Below, piece after piece: positions 9,123 through 16,894 of a stretch of 64,000 nucleotides of DNA. The notes under the pieces were generated by a model, which worked only from the letters and a program-made list of their open reading frames with translations, was not told the DNA's origin and ran no database searches. Every line of letters begins with the position of its first letter. The first letter of the stretch is position 1. The stretch comes from Lentzea jiangxiensis. GTDB lineage: Bacteria > Actinomycetota > Actinomycetes > Mycobacteriales > Pseudonocardiaceae. Made by a program: the position numbers and the translations under genes. The stretch is from assembly GCF_900104175.1 (NCBI RefSeq), contig NZ_FNIX01000006.1, positions 1 to 64,000 of the forward strand. Direction: 5' to 3'.

Positions 9123-9965
9123 TCAGGCACGGCGGACGGAGATGTCGCCGAAGGACGTGTGGGCGGTGACCTCGACGGTCTCGGCACAGGCGCCGGGGCC
9201 GTCACTGCCCTCGAGCGAGTTGGAGACGCGGCCGAAGCTGGTCTTGGCGTCGATCCACGCGGCGGTGCCGTGGGCGATGCCGACCTCGATGCCGCCCATC
9301 GCGGTGTTCAGCGTGACGGTGTCGCGGACGACCTCGCCGACCTCGATGGCCCCCATCGCGGTGCGGGCCTCCACCAAGGCGCCGGCGCGCTCGACGTGGA
9401 TGTCGCCGTTGGCCGAACGGGCCCGCAGCGCGCCCTCGACCGTGCCGACCTCGATGTGGCCGTTGGAGTTCTTCACGACCAGCGCCCCGTCGACCCTGCC
9501 GACGCGGAGGTGGCCGCTGCCGGTCTTGACCTCGGCGTTGCCGGTGACCGCGCCGACCTTGACCGCCCCGGCACCGGTGTCGGCCTTGAGCGAACCGGCG
9601 CGGTCGACGTGGATGTTGCCCGCGGACAGGTCGACCTCGGCCGCGCCGAGCACGCCGCTGGTGCGGACGCTGCCCGCCGTGACGTCGAGGTCCACCTCGG
9701 ACCCGGTCGGCAGCTCGATCACGACGTCGACCGACCTGGTCTTCTTGGAGAAGTCGAACGTCCGCTTCGGCCCGCGCACCGTGAGCGTGCCGTCGGCGAA
9801 GTCGACGCTGGTCTTCTGCGCGGTGTCGACGTCCGAGGTGTCGGACGGGTCGGAGGGCCGCACGTCGACGTTCGTCGTGGTGCGGTCCGTCGCGACCACC
9901 TGGACGTGGCCCGCGTAGATGTCGAGCAGCACCGAAATCGGTTCCGGCGTGTCGTAAGAAGGCAT
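9123..9965 (-). CDS. DUF4097 family beta-strand repeat protein
   Basis: 280-residue protein built of short repeated beta strands. Units such as GHLRVGRVDGALVVKNSNG, GHIEVGTVEGALRARSANG and GDIHVERAGALVEARTAMG recur about every 20-25 residues, giving a beta-helix or adhesin-like fold. There is no signal peptide or membrane segment, so it is cytoplasmic. It lies between an RHH regulator and an ABC exporter, an association I recognise from other actinomycetes. A role as a sensor or scaffold for the exporter is inference. AGGGGAC precedes the ATG. Confidence 0.85.
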   Translation of the reverse strand: MPSYDTPEPISVLLDIYAGHVQVVATDRTTTNVDVRPSDPSDTSDVDTAQKTSVDFADGTLTVRGPKRTFDFSKKTRSVDVVIELPTGSEVDLDVTAGSVRTSGVLGAAEVDLSAGNIHVDRAGSLKADTGAGAVKVGAVTGNAEVKTGSGHLRVGRVDGALVVKNSNGHIEVGTVEGALRARSANGDIHVERAGALVEARTAMGAIEVGEVVRDTVTLNTAMGGIEVGIAHGTAAWIDAKTSFGRVSNSLEGSDGPGACAETVEVTAHTSFGDISVRRA

Positions 9966-10032
9966 GGCTGTCCCCTCAGAAGGTGTGGGTGGAACATCCC
10001 CGCAGGTCGGGGCGAAGTGGTGAAGGCTGGAG

Positions 10033-10545
10033 CTAGCGGACCCAGCCGACGAAGCGCTGCGCGCCGGTGATGCTCGACAGCGTTTCGGCGGTGGTGTCGC
10101 GCTTCGGGCTCAGCTGGGCCGACGCGGCGCGCACGAGCCACGCGTTGACCGAACGGCCCTCCTTGGCCGCCGCCTCGTCGATGGCGGCCTTGAGCGGCTC
10201 GGGCAGGCGGACGTTGATGCGCACCGTGGTGCCGTCGTCGAAGCCGGCCGCCACGTCCTCGGCGGGGGCGGGTTCCGGCGCGGCGGCGGCCTGCGGCTCG
10301 GGCTTCTGGCGCGTCACGACGAACTTCGGGTCACGACCCCGCAGCAGCACCTGCACCGAGTCCGGTGCCAGGTCCGCGGTGATCTCGTCGGCGGCGGCGG
10401 AGAGCGCTTCGAGCAGCGCCAGCCGGATCGCCGACTCCATCGTCACGGTCAGCCGCTCGACCAGCGCACTCGCTTCCCCGCCACCGGTTTCGACGGCGGT
10501 CAGCAGTTCGCGGCCGAGGGAGGCCACATACGGCGTCAGATCCAT
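10033..10545 (-). CDS. Ribbon-helix-helix (HicB/Arc-like) DNA-binding regulator
   Basis: 170-residue protein. The N-terminal 90 residues are helical and of unknown role; an Ala/Pro-rich linker follows. The C-terminal 55 residues read as a ribbon-helix-helix domain: the strand VRINVRLPEPLKAAIDEAA, then GRSVNAWLVRAAS. That domain resembles HicB antitoxins, but no HicA toxin gene is next to it, so a repressor role is more likely. It is first in the operon leading to DUF4097, the ABC exporter and P450 (67 bp to DUF4097). ATG 10545 was chosen; an upstream in-frame GTG would lie inside the putative operator. Confidence 0.8.
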   Translation of the reverse strand: MDLTPYVASLGRELLTAVETGGGEASALVERLTVTMESAIRLALLEALSAAADEITADLAPDSVQVLLRGRDPKFVVTRQKPEPQAAAAPEPAPAEDVAAGFDDGTTVRINVRLPEPLKAAIDEAAAKEGRSVNAWLVRAASAQLSPKRDTTAETLSSITGAQRFVGWVR

Positions 10546-10555
10546 GGCATCACTA

Positions 10556-10612
10556 TGGCACACAGTGGCACCACCAACAAGCAATTCTGGCTCAGATTGG
10601 CATCATTCTGGC
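10556..10612. promoter_or_regulatory. Phased TGGC iterons, likely operator of the RHH-led operon
   Basis: TGGC occurs at 10556, 10566, 10588, 10598 and 10609, with spacings of 10, 22, 10 and 11 bp, so all copies face one side of the helix. ATTCTGGCTCAG is repeated exactly at 10584 and 10605. The block starts 11 bp upstream of the regulator's ATG. Ribbon-helix-helix proteins bind such tandem short repeats cooperatively, so autoregulation is likely. Confidence 0.55.
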
Positions 10613-10644
10613 TCAGTGCAGGTCAGAGGTGGTGCCATCGCGGC

Positions 10645-11430
10645 TCAGACGAACACCTCGGCGAACGCGGAGAAGGTCGGCGCGCCCTCGTGGCGGTCCA
10701 GAACGGCGAAGACGACGTGCTCGAAGTAGCGGTTGTCGCGCAGCGCGAGGGCGAAGATCCGGGCGACGGTGGCGGGGTCGTTGCCGAAGACGCCGCAACC
10801 CCAAGCGCCCAGGACGAGCCTGCGGTGGCCGTGCGACGCCGCGACGTGCAGCACGCGGATGGCGCGCCCCAGCAACGCGAGCGGGACGCCGTCGGCCTTC
10901 TCCGGCTGGTTCCGCCGGATCGCCGCGAGGTTGGGCGCCGCGGCGGTGAGGAACGAGACTTCGTAGGGCCGCGGCAACAACTCGCCCTCGTCGTCGCGGA
11001 ACACCGGGACGCGCGGCGAGTAGATCACGCGGTCGGTGTAGGTGAGGTCGGTGTGCGCGCGGTGGTGCTCGTAGAACTCACCGGCGGTGCTCAGGCTCAG
11101 GTAGAGCGCCGACGCACGGGCGATGCTCTCCTCCTGCGCCACCCTGCCGTTGAGGAAGCCGCCGCCGGGCTTGCGGGCGGAGGCGAAGTTCAGGGCGGCG
11201 ATGTCGCCGCCGAGCCGGCGCGCGGCCTCCAGGGTGGACTCGCCGGTGACCTCGACCCGGACGCCCGCCGTCTCGGAGGGCAGCGACAGCACCTCGTCCG
11301 GCAGGTGCAGCCGGGTCCCGGAGACGGCGTGGGAGACGTCGACGGCGACCTCGCCCGCGCCGGTGGCGTAGGAGCCCCGCTCCGAGATCTCGACGGTGTC
11401 GTGGGCGATGGCGCGCAACCTGCTGCTCAT
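10645..11430 (-). CDS. Bacterial-type poly(ADP-ribose) glycohydrolase (TIGR02452/DUF2263)
   Basis: 261-residue macrodomain-type enzyme predicted to hydrolyse ADP-ribose polymers. The catalytic signature GGG-x(6-8)-QEE is intact as GGGFLNGRVAQEE near residues 89-101, with both Glu residues. The later LGAWGCGVFGNDP segment matches the macrodomain ADP-ribose loop of the Thermomonospora curvata PARG family. The start at 11430 (MSSRLRAIAH) fits family length; upstream codons look non-coding. It lies upstream of the RHH-led operon with 99 bp between, and downstream of a TIM-barrel gene with which it overlaps only in untranslated sequence. Confidence 0.85.
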   Translation of the reverse strand: MSSRLRAIAHDTVEISERGSYATGAGEVAVDVSHAVSGTRLHLPDEVLSLPSETAGVRVEVTGESTLEAARRLGGDIAALNFASARKPGGGFLNGRVAQEESIARASALYLSLSTAGEFYEHHRAHTDLTYTDRVIYSPRVPVFRDDEGELLPRPYEVSFLTAAAPNLAAIRRNQPEKADGVPLALLGRAIRVLHVAASHGHRRLVLGAWGCGVFGNDPATVARIFALALRDNRYFEHVVFAVLDRHEGAPTFSAFAEVFV

Positions 11431-11473
11431 GGTGCCCCGAGTCTGACCGCCGCAGACCGCTGCGCCAAGCCGG

Positions 11474-12460
11474 TTAAATCCGCCCGTATACCTCGGCGAC
11501 GGCACCGAACGCGGCCTTGGGCTCCCAGCGGCCGTCGTCGTACACCTTCACGATGCCGGGGCTCGCCATGTCGAGGTCGCGACCCGGGTCGTCCGGCCGG
11601 TGCGGGTAGTTGCCGAGGGCGAACATGTAGACGAACGCGCCGTCCACGCCTTCGGCCTCGAAGGTCTCCAGCACCTCGCGCAGGTAGGTGGCCTGCTCCT
11701 CCTCGTCACGCACGTACCCGTCCTTCACGCGCACCGGCACCCCGGCGTCGTCGTGCTCGACGATCTCCATGCTGCGCGGAGCCACGGCACCCGAGCCGCG
11801 CCAGGCCGCCGTGCCGAAGCCGGTGATCGCGACCGGTTTCCCCTGCCCCACCACGTTCCTGATGCTCTCGGCGTAGACGCCGGCGACCTCGGCGGAGCGG
11901 ATCAGCTCGAACGACCTGATGTCGAACAGGTCCCAGTCGGGGTTCTCGAACGGGATGCAGGCGTAGGTGAGCCTCCCCCGGAAGTGCTGCCGCACCACGG
12001 CGACGGCTTCGGCGAGGAACGCGGTGAGCTTCTCCGCCGCCTCCCTCATCCGTTCGGGCCGCCCCAGCAGATTTCCCAGCCGCTGACCGACGTCGTCGCC
12101 GGGCAGGAAGCCCACGTTCATGATGCTGACCTCGACACCGGTCACGAACACGACCTCCGCACCCCGCAGCCGGACGCGCTCCGCCCTGCGCGCGCAGTCG
12201 GTGAACAACTCCAGGACCTCGGCGGGCGTCAGCTCCAGCGGGTAGGGCGAGAACCAGATCTCCAACCCGAGCCCGGCTGCGACCCCCGCGGCCCGCTCGA
12301 GCCGTTCCGGATCACCTCCGACCAGGTGGACCGCGTTGCAGTGCAGGTCGTCCCGGATGACGGTCAGGTCTCGCCTGACCACGTCGAGGTCGAACTCCTC
12401 GAGCGAAATCTCCCCGTGGCGCACGAAACCGGTGTCGTACGCAATGCCCTTGGCTCGCAT
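11474..12460 (-). CDS. Uncharacterised TIM-barrel protein (glycosidase-like fold)
   Basis: 328-residue cytoplasmic protein without signal peptide. It starts MRAKGIAYDTGF and shows alternating strands such as VVFVTGVEVSIMNVGFLPGD and LTYACIPFENPDWDLFDI; the Glu in GVEVS sits where glycosidase-like barrels carry an acid. Close relatives in actinomycetes are labelled hypothetical or, without strong proof as far as I recall, abortive infection proteins. I do not assign a reaction. It begins 53 bp downstream of the stress-protein gene and may share its transcript. Confidence 0.75.
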   Translation of the reverse strand: MRAKGIAYDTGFVRHGEISLEEFDLDVVRRDLTVIRDDLHCNAVHLVGGDPERLERAAGVAAGLGLEIWFSPYPLELTPAEVLELFTDCARRAERVRLRGAEVVFVTGVEVSIMNVGFLPGDDVGQRLGNLLGRPERMREAAEKLTAFLAEAVAVVRQHFRGRLTYACIPFENPDWDLFDIRSFELIRSAEVAGVYAESIRNVVGQGKPVAITGFGTAAWRGSGAVAPRSMEIVEHDDAGVPVRVKDGYVRDEEEQATYLREVLETFEAEGVDGAFVYMFALGNYPHRPDDPGRDLDMASPGIVKVYDDGRWEPKAAFGAVAEVYGRI

Positions 12461-12513
12461 GGCCGCGAGACTAAGGGAGAAAAGTGCGTGCACGCAAGTT
12501 TTCAGTCGCGCAG

Positions 12514-12939
12514 CTACGAGGGCCAGACGAGGAGCACCGGACAGGGCGCGTGGTCGACGACGAACCGCGTCGCCGGGCCGAGGCTGCGCGGACCGGCGTG
12601 GCTGACATCGCCGTCCCGGCAGAGGATGAGCAACGACGCGTTCTGAGCCGCCGCAACGACTTCGTGCTCGACCCGGCCGACACGGGCCTCCTTCGCGCAC
12701 GGGCGCCCGAGACGTTCCGCCGCCGCGTCGAGGAGCTGTGCCGCGTGGTCTGTCGCGAGGTGGTCCAGGCGCGTGCCGGGGTCGCGCGACGCGTGCCGGC
12801 CGAGCAGCCCGGCGAAGGCGGCGTGTGCCGCGCCGGCCACGTCGCTGACGTGCAGCAGCAGGAACTCCCCCGGCTGAGCGCTCGCCGCGTCGACGCAGTC
12901 CTGCCAGGTGTCGTCGGCGATCCACACGACCACCGTCAT
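12514..12939 (-). CDS. Universal stress protein-like (UspA fold) protein
   Basis: 141-residue protein with a UspA-like Rossmann order: strand TVVVWIADD, LLLHVSDV, ASLLILCRDG and the terminal strand PCPVLLVWPS. The usual G-2x-G-9x-G(S/T) ATP loop is only partly visible (HAGPRSLGPATRFVV), so ATP binding is doubtful. ATG 12939 is chosen because GGAGG lies 6 bases before it; an alternative ATG at 12945 touches the GGAGG. It follows the ArsB-like permease gene by 2 bp and is surely co-transcribed. Confidence 0.72.
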   Translation of the reverse strand: MTVVVWIADDTWQDCVDAASAQPGEFLLLHVSDVAGAAHAAFAGLLGRHASRDPGTRLDHLATDHAAQLLDAAAERLGRPCAKEARVGRVEHEVVAAAQNASLLILCRDGDVSHAGPRSLGPATRFVVDHAPCPVLLVWPS

Positions 12940-12941
12940 GG

Positions 12942-14183
12942 TCATCCTCCGATCACGTGCAGGGACGCCCACAGTGCCACGACGGCGCCCGCCAGGGTGG
13001 CGGGCACGGCGAGCAGGCCGAGCTTCGTGAACTCCGGCAGGTGCACCTCGGTGTCGTGGTCGTGCACGATCCGCCGCCACAGCAACGTCGCGAGCGACCC
13101 GGCGTAGGTCAGGTTCGGGCCGAGGTTCACGCCCAGCAGCACCGCGAGAACCGCCCCAGGCCCCATCGGCGCGACCAGGGGCAGGAGCACGAGCACCGCG
13201 GGCAGGTTGTTGATGACGTTCGCGAGCACGGCGGCGACCGCGGCGACCCCGAGCAGCGCCCACAGGTCGTGCCCGCCCGGGATGACGTTCCGGAGCAGGT
13301 CGTCGAGGCCGTTGTCGACCACGGCCCGCACCACGACGCCGAGGCCGATCACGAACGCGAGGAACGGCAACGACGCGGCCCGCACGAGCTTCCGCACCGT
13401 CGTGCGCTTCCGCACGAACGCCCGGACCGCCATCGCCAGCGCCCCCGCGCAGGCCGCCCACGCCGGGTCGACCCCGGTGGCCGACGCGACCACGAACCCG
13501 ACGAGCGTCAGCGCCACCGCGGCCAGCGCGAAGACGGGCAGTTCCCGCGGAGGCGACGACCTGGGCGCGTGCACCGGCGCGTCGAGGTCGGTGCGGAAGA
13601 ACCGCCGGAACACCAGGTACTCGGCCGCGATCGCCACGAGCCACGGCAACGTCATCAGCGCCGCGAACCGCGTGAAGCTCAGCCCGCTCGACGCGAACGC
13701 CAGCAGGTTCGTCAGGTTCGACACGGGCAGCAACAACGACGCGCTGTTGGACAGGTGCGTGCACGCGTAGACGTGCGGCTTCGGCCGGACGCCGAGCTGC
13801 GCCGCCGTCGCGAACACCACGGGCGTGAGCAGCACGACCGTCGCATCGAGACTCAGCACCGCCGTGGTCACCGAGGCCGTGACGAACACGCTGCCCAGCA
13901 ACGTGCGCGGTCTGCCGCCGGACGCCCGCGCCATCCAGGTGCCGCAGGCGTGGAACAGGCCCTCGTCGTCGCAGAGCTGCGCGAGGACGAGGATGGCCGC
14001 CAGGAACCCGATCACGGGTCCCAGCCGCACCGCCTCGTCCACGGCGTGCTCGACCGGCAGCGCCCCGACCCCGACCACGAGCACCGCCGCCGGCACCGCG
14101 ACCGCCGCCTCCGGCAGGCCCCACGGCCGCACCACCGCGCAGACGAGCACGGCGACAAGCAACAAAACGGACAGCGCCAGCAC
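12942..14183 (-). CDS. ArsB/SLC13-type ion permease
   Basis: 413-residue membrane protein with about 11-12 hydrophobic helices. Features typical of ArsB/NhaD/CitMHS proteins are SLDATVVLLTPVVFATAAQL, SNLTNLLAFASSGLSF and, in the second half, NVINNLPAVLVLLPLVAP with NLGPNLTYAGSLATLLWRR. It most resembles the ArsB branch, but no arsenic-resistance gene or ArsR is adjacent, so the substrate is open. GTG 14183 is chosen because AGGAGG lies 5 bases upstream; an ATG at 14207 has no such site. The downstream UspA-like gene starts 2 bp after the stop. Confidence 0.82.
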   Translation of the reverse strand: MLALSVLLLVAVLVCAVVRPWGLPEAAVAVPAAVLVVGVGALPVEHAVDEAVRLGPVIGFLAAILVLAQLCDDEGLFHACGTWMARASGGRPRTLLGSVFVTASVTTAVLSLDATVVLLTPVVFATAAQLGVRPKPHVYACTHLSNSASLLLPVSNLTNLLAFASSGLSFTRFAALMTLPWLVAIAAEYLVFRRFFRTDLDAPVHAPRSSPPRELPVFALAAVALTLVGFVVASATGVDPAWAACAGALAMAVRAFVRKRTTVRKLVRAASLPFLAFVIGLGVVVRAVVDNGLDDLLRNVIPGGHDLWALLGVAAVAAVLANVINNLPAVLVLLPLVAPMGPGAVLAVLLGVNLGPNLTYAGSLATLLWRRIVHDHDTEVHLPEFTKLGLLAVPATLAGAVVALWASLHVIGG

Positions 14184-14402
14184 GGGATCCTCCTGCGCCG
14201 GCGGCATTTCCGGCTTCTCGGCCGCCGCAGACTCTAGGTCGTGCCCCGAACCGGCTCATCTCGGCCGCCGCGCTCTTGATCGCCTGCCGGATGCGGAAGT
14301 GCGTACCGCACGGGGCGGCGTCCTGCTCCAGCCAGGGTGCGACCGCACGACCGATCGGAGGATCACCGTAACCGCGGCTCCACCAGGGACGATCTGCCGT
14401 AC

Positions 14403-15233
14403 ATGAGACGATTGGCCGTTCTGCTCCTGGCACTTGTCCTGGCCTCCCCCGCTCCCGCCCTCGCGGCGGACGCCCCGGTGGCGATGATCTTCTCGCCGAC
14501 CGCGGAGGCCTCGGTCCCGCTGAACCAGCCGCTGCTGGTGATCGGCGGTGCCGTCAACGGCGAGTCCGGCGGCATCACCGACGTCGGCTTCTCCACCGAC
14601 AACGGCACGAACTGGACCACCGTCGACGCGACCGGCGAACGGTGGTCGGTCGTGCTGTGGCCGTCCGTCCCCGGCCCGCTGACGATCCACGCCCGCGCCC
14701 ACACCGCCTCGACGACCAGCCCGGTCACCGCGTCCCGCACGATCCACGTCGGCGGCACCACGGTTCCCGCACTCGCCCACGAGACCTCGCTCGTCTTCCA
14801 CGACACGCACAACCCGACGGTCGACGACCCCGACACCGAGGGCGTCGAGCTCGGTCTGCGCACGAAGGTCGACCGTCCCGGCGCGCTCACGGGCGTGTTC
14901 CTGCGGCGCGGCGCCTACACCGGTCCCGTGACCGCGCGCGTCTGGACCTCGAACGGCACGCTGCTGGCCGAGCAGGACGCACCCGGTGCCACCTACAGCC
15001 AGCGGATCACCTTCACGACACCGGTTCCCGTGGTGCCGGACACCGAGTACGTCATCTCGTACTACACGCCGTCGGGCGGCTACAAGGTCACGGAGAACTA
15101 CTTCGTGGGCAACCTGGTGCAGACGCCGTTCCTCCTGCCGGCGAACGCGGGCGTGTACCGCTACGGCGGCGGCTTCCCCACCGCCACGTGGGCCGCCGGC
15201 AACTACTGGGTGCAGCCGATCTTCCGCCCCTGA
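14403..15233 (+). CDS. Secreted DUF4082 domain protein
   Basis: 276-residue exported protein with a signal peptide (MRRLAVLLLALVLASPAPALA). An Ig-like domain (about 25-120) has the GITDVGFSTDNGTNW motif often fused to glycosidases. A DUF4082 domain (about 135-276) has GVELGLRTKVD, FTTPVPVVPDTEYVISYYTP and the end YRYGGGFPTATWAAGNYWV. DUF4082 usually sits beside carbohydrate-active or N,N-dimethylformamidase-like domains; here it is free-standing, so a sugar-binding role is inference. It is followed by a methyltransferase pseudogene. Confidence 0.82.
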   Translation: MRRLAVLLLALVLASPAPALAADAPVAMIFSPTAEASVPLNQPLLVIGGAVNGESGGITDVGFSTDNGTNWTTVDATGERWSVVLWPSVPGPLTIHARAHTASTTSPVTASRTIHVGGTTVPALAHETSLVFHDTHNPTVDDPDTEGVELGLRTKVDRPGALTGVFLRRGAYTGPVTARVWTSNGTLLAEQDAPGATYSQRITFTTPVPVVPDTEYVISYYTPSGGYKVTENYFVGNLVQTPFLLPANAGVYRYGGGFPTATWAAGNYWVQPIFRP

Positions 15234-15249
15234 CCCGGTGCGCGAGAGG

Positions 15250-15706
15250 CTCAGCGAAGGCGGCCGACCGCTGGACCGCTCGCGCGGGCGACTGGTGGGA
15301 CGGCTTCTACGCGGACCGCTCGCGCGAGGTCCCGTTCTTCGCGGCCGAGCCGGACGAGAACCTGGCGGGCTACCTGGAACGCGGCCTGGTCACGCCCGGC
15401 CGGGCGCTGGACGTCGGCTGCGGACCCGGCCGCAACGCGGTGTTCCTGGCGCGCCACGGGTTCCAGGTCGACGCCGTGGACGTCTCGGCCACCGCCATCG
15501 AGTGAGCCGAGGAGCGGTCAGAAGGCCTCGGCATCCGGTACCGCCACGGTGACGCGTTCACGACCGAGGGCTCCTACGACCCGGACGACCTCCGGTGGGT
15601 CTTCCAGGACCTCGCCGAGGTCGAGCTCCGCCGGATGACGGAGGAGGCCCGGACAGCGCGTTCTTCGGCAAGTCGTTCCTCTGGACGGGGCTGTTCCGAA
15701 AGCAGC
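15250..15706 (+). pseudogene. SAM-dependent methyltransferase pseudogene
   Basis: Remnant of a class I methyltransferase. The reading frame gives WWDGFYADRSREVPFF and the SAM loop ALDVGCGPGRNAVFLARHG, then VDAVDVSATAIE followed by TGA at 15503. Reading through the stop gives AEERSEGLGIRYRHGDAF, so the stop replaces the Trp usual in this family. After GSYD the central part is missing: the next residues (DLRWVFQDLAEVELRRM) belong near the C-terminus. A further frame change precedes FGKSFLWTGLFRK, the family's last strand. No in-frame start is present. A nonsense mutation, an internal deletion and a frameshift make it clearly dead. Confidence 0.8.
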
Positions 15707-15833
15707 AGGTGCAGCCTCCGAACGCCGGTGTCCGGCAGGCGGAAAGGCCGGCCGTCGCCACCTGCGAAAGTAGGGACAATCCCCTGCTCCAGTAGGTGAT
15801 CCGGAACACAAAACCGCCAGTATCGTCACCCGC

Positions 15834-16892
15834 GTGACACGGGCCCGGGATCTGGCGCTGGTGCTCCTCGTGGCAGCGCCGGGGGTCTGCCGCGAGTTCG
15901 TGGTGCCCGCGCCGTCCCGCCTGGTGGTCGCGTCGACGGCGTTCTACGTCGTGGTCCACCTGCTCGCGGCGGGCGCGCTGTGGTGGCGGCGGACGCGTCC
16001 GGGGGCGTCGGGCCTGGCAATCGCTTTCCTGACCCTGCTCACCCCCACTTTCGCGTCGTTCGCGTCCGCGTTCTCCGTCGCCCACGCGGCGCGGCACCGC
16101 TGGCTCGTGCCGGTCCACGCGCTGACGTGGGTGGTGGGCGCCGGCGTGTGGACGGTGCCGGACGGTCTCGTCGGCCCCGGCGCGGTCGTGATCGCCGGCC
16201 TGACCGGCCTGTACCTGGGCGAGCGGCGCACGCTCCGGCAGATGCTCACCGAGCGGGAGTGCGAGCTGCGCGTCGAGCAGGCCCGCGCGGACGAACGCAC
16301 CAGGCTCGCCGCCGAGATGCACGACGTCGTCACGCACCGGCTGAACCTGATGGTGCTGCACGCCGGGGCGTTGCGGATGGCGGCGAAGGACGACGGTGTG
16401 CGCCAGGCCGCGGAGGAGCTGCGCACCGCGGGCCGCCAGGCGCTGGCGGAACTGCGCGACCTCGTCGGCGTCCTGCGGTCCGGCCGCGCCCCGCGCATCC
16501 CGGACGTGCTGCCCGACCGCCTGTCCCGCCTCGTGGCCGACTCCGCCGCCACCGGCCTGGAGGTCACCCTGACCGAGCACGGCGACGCGGACACCATCTC
16601 CCCCGCCGTGCGCCGCACCATGTACCGGGTGGTGCAGGAGTCGCTCACGAACGTGCACAAGCACGCCCCCGGCGCCCACACCGAGATCACGATCCACTGT
16701 GGACCGAGCAGCGCCCGCGCGGTCATCCGCAACGCCCGGCCGTCGGCTCCGGGTCCGGCGCTGTCCGGCTCCGGCGGCCTGCTCGGCCTGCGCGGCCGCG
16801 TGGAGATGGTCGGCGGCACCCTCACCGCCGGCCCGACCGACGACGGCGGTTTCGAGGTGGACGCCGTCCTGCCCGCGTTCGTGCCGACCTGA
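15834..16892 (+). CDS. Sensor histidine kinase (HisKA_3/NarL-type), response regulator not adjacent
   Basis: 352-residue membrane kinase. Four hydrophobic segments occupy about residues 1-140. The dimerisation/phosphoacceptor helix ERTRLAAEMHDVVTHRLNLM (His near 163) is of the HisKA_3 type. The HATPase domain shows YRVVQESLTNVHKHAPGA (N box) and SGGLLGLRGRVEMVGG (G box). Such kinases pair with LuxR-type regulators, but none is adjacent. Start is GTG 15834; no strong ribosome site was seen. The stop lies 2 bp from that of the convergent NCS1 permease gene. Confidence 0.85.
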   Translation: MTRARDLALVLLVAAPGVCREFVVPAPSRLVVASTAFYVVVHLLAAGALWWRRTRPGASGLAIAFLTLLTPTFASFASAFSVAHAARHRWLVPVHALTWVVGAGVWTVPDGLVGPGAVVIAGLTGLYLGERRTLRQMLTERECELRVEQARADERTRLAAEMHDVVTHRLNLMVLHAGALRMAAKDDGVRQAAEELRTAGRQALAELRDLVGVLRSGRAPRIPDVLPDRLSRLVADSAATGLEVTLTEHGDADTISPAVRRTMYRVVQESLTNVHKHAPGAHTEITIHCGPSSARAVIRNARPSAPGPALSGSGGLLGLRGRVEMVGGTLTAGPTDDGGFEVDAVLPAFVPT

Positions 16893-16894
16893 CC

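Noticed and set aside
10033..10545. HicB antitoxin of a toxin-antitoxin pair
   Set aside because: Only the C-terminal RHH part resembles HicB; no small HicA-like gene is adjacent, and the gene leads an exporter operon.
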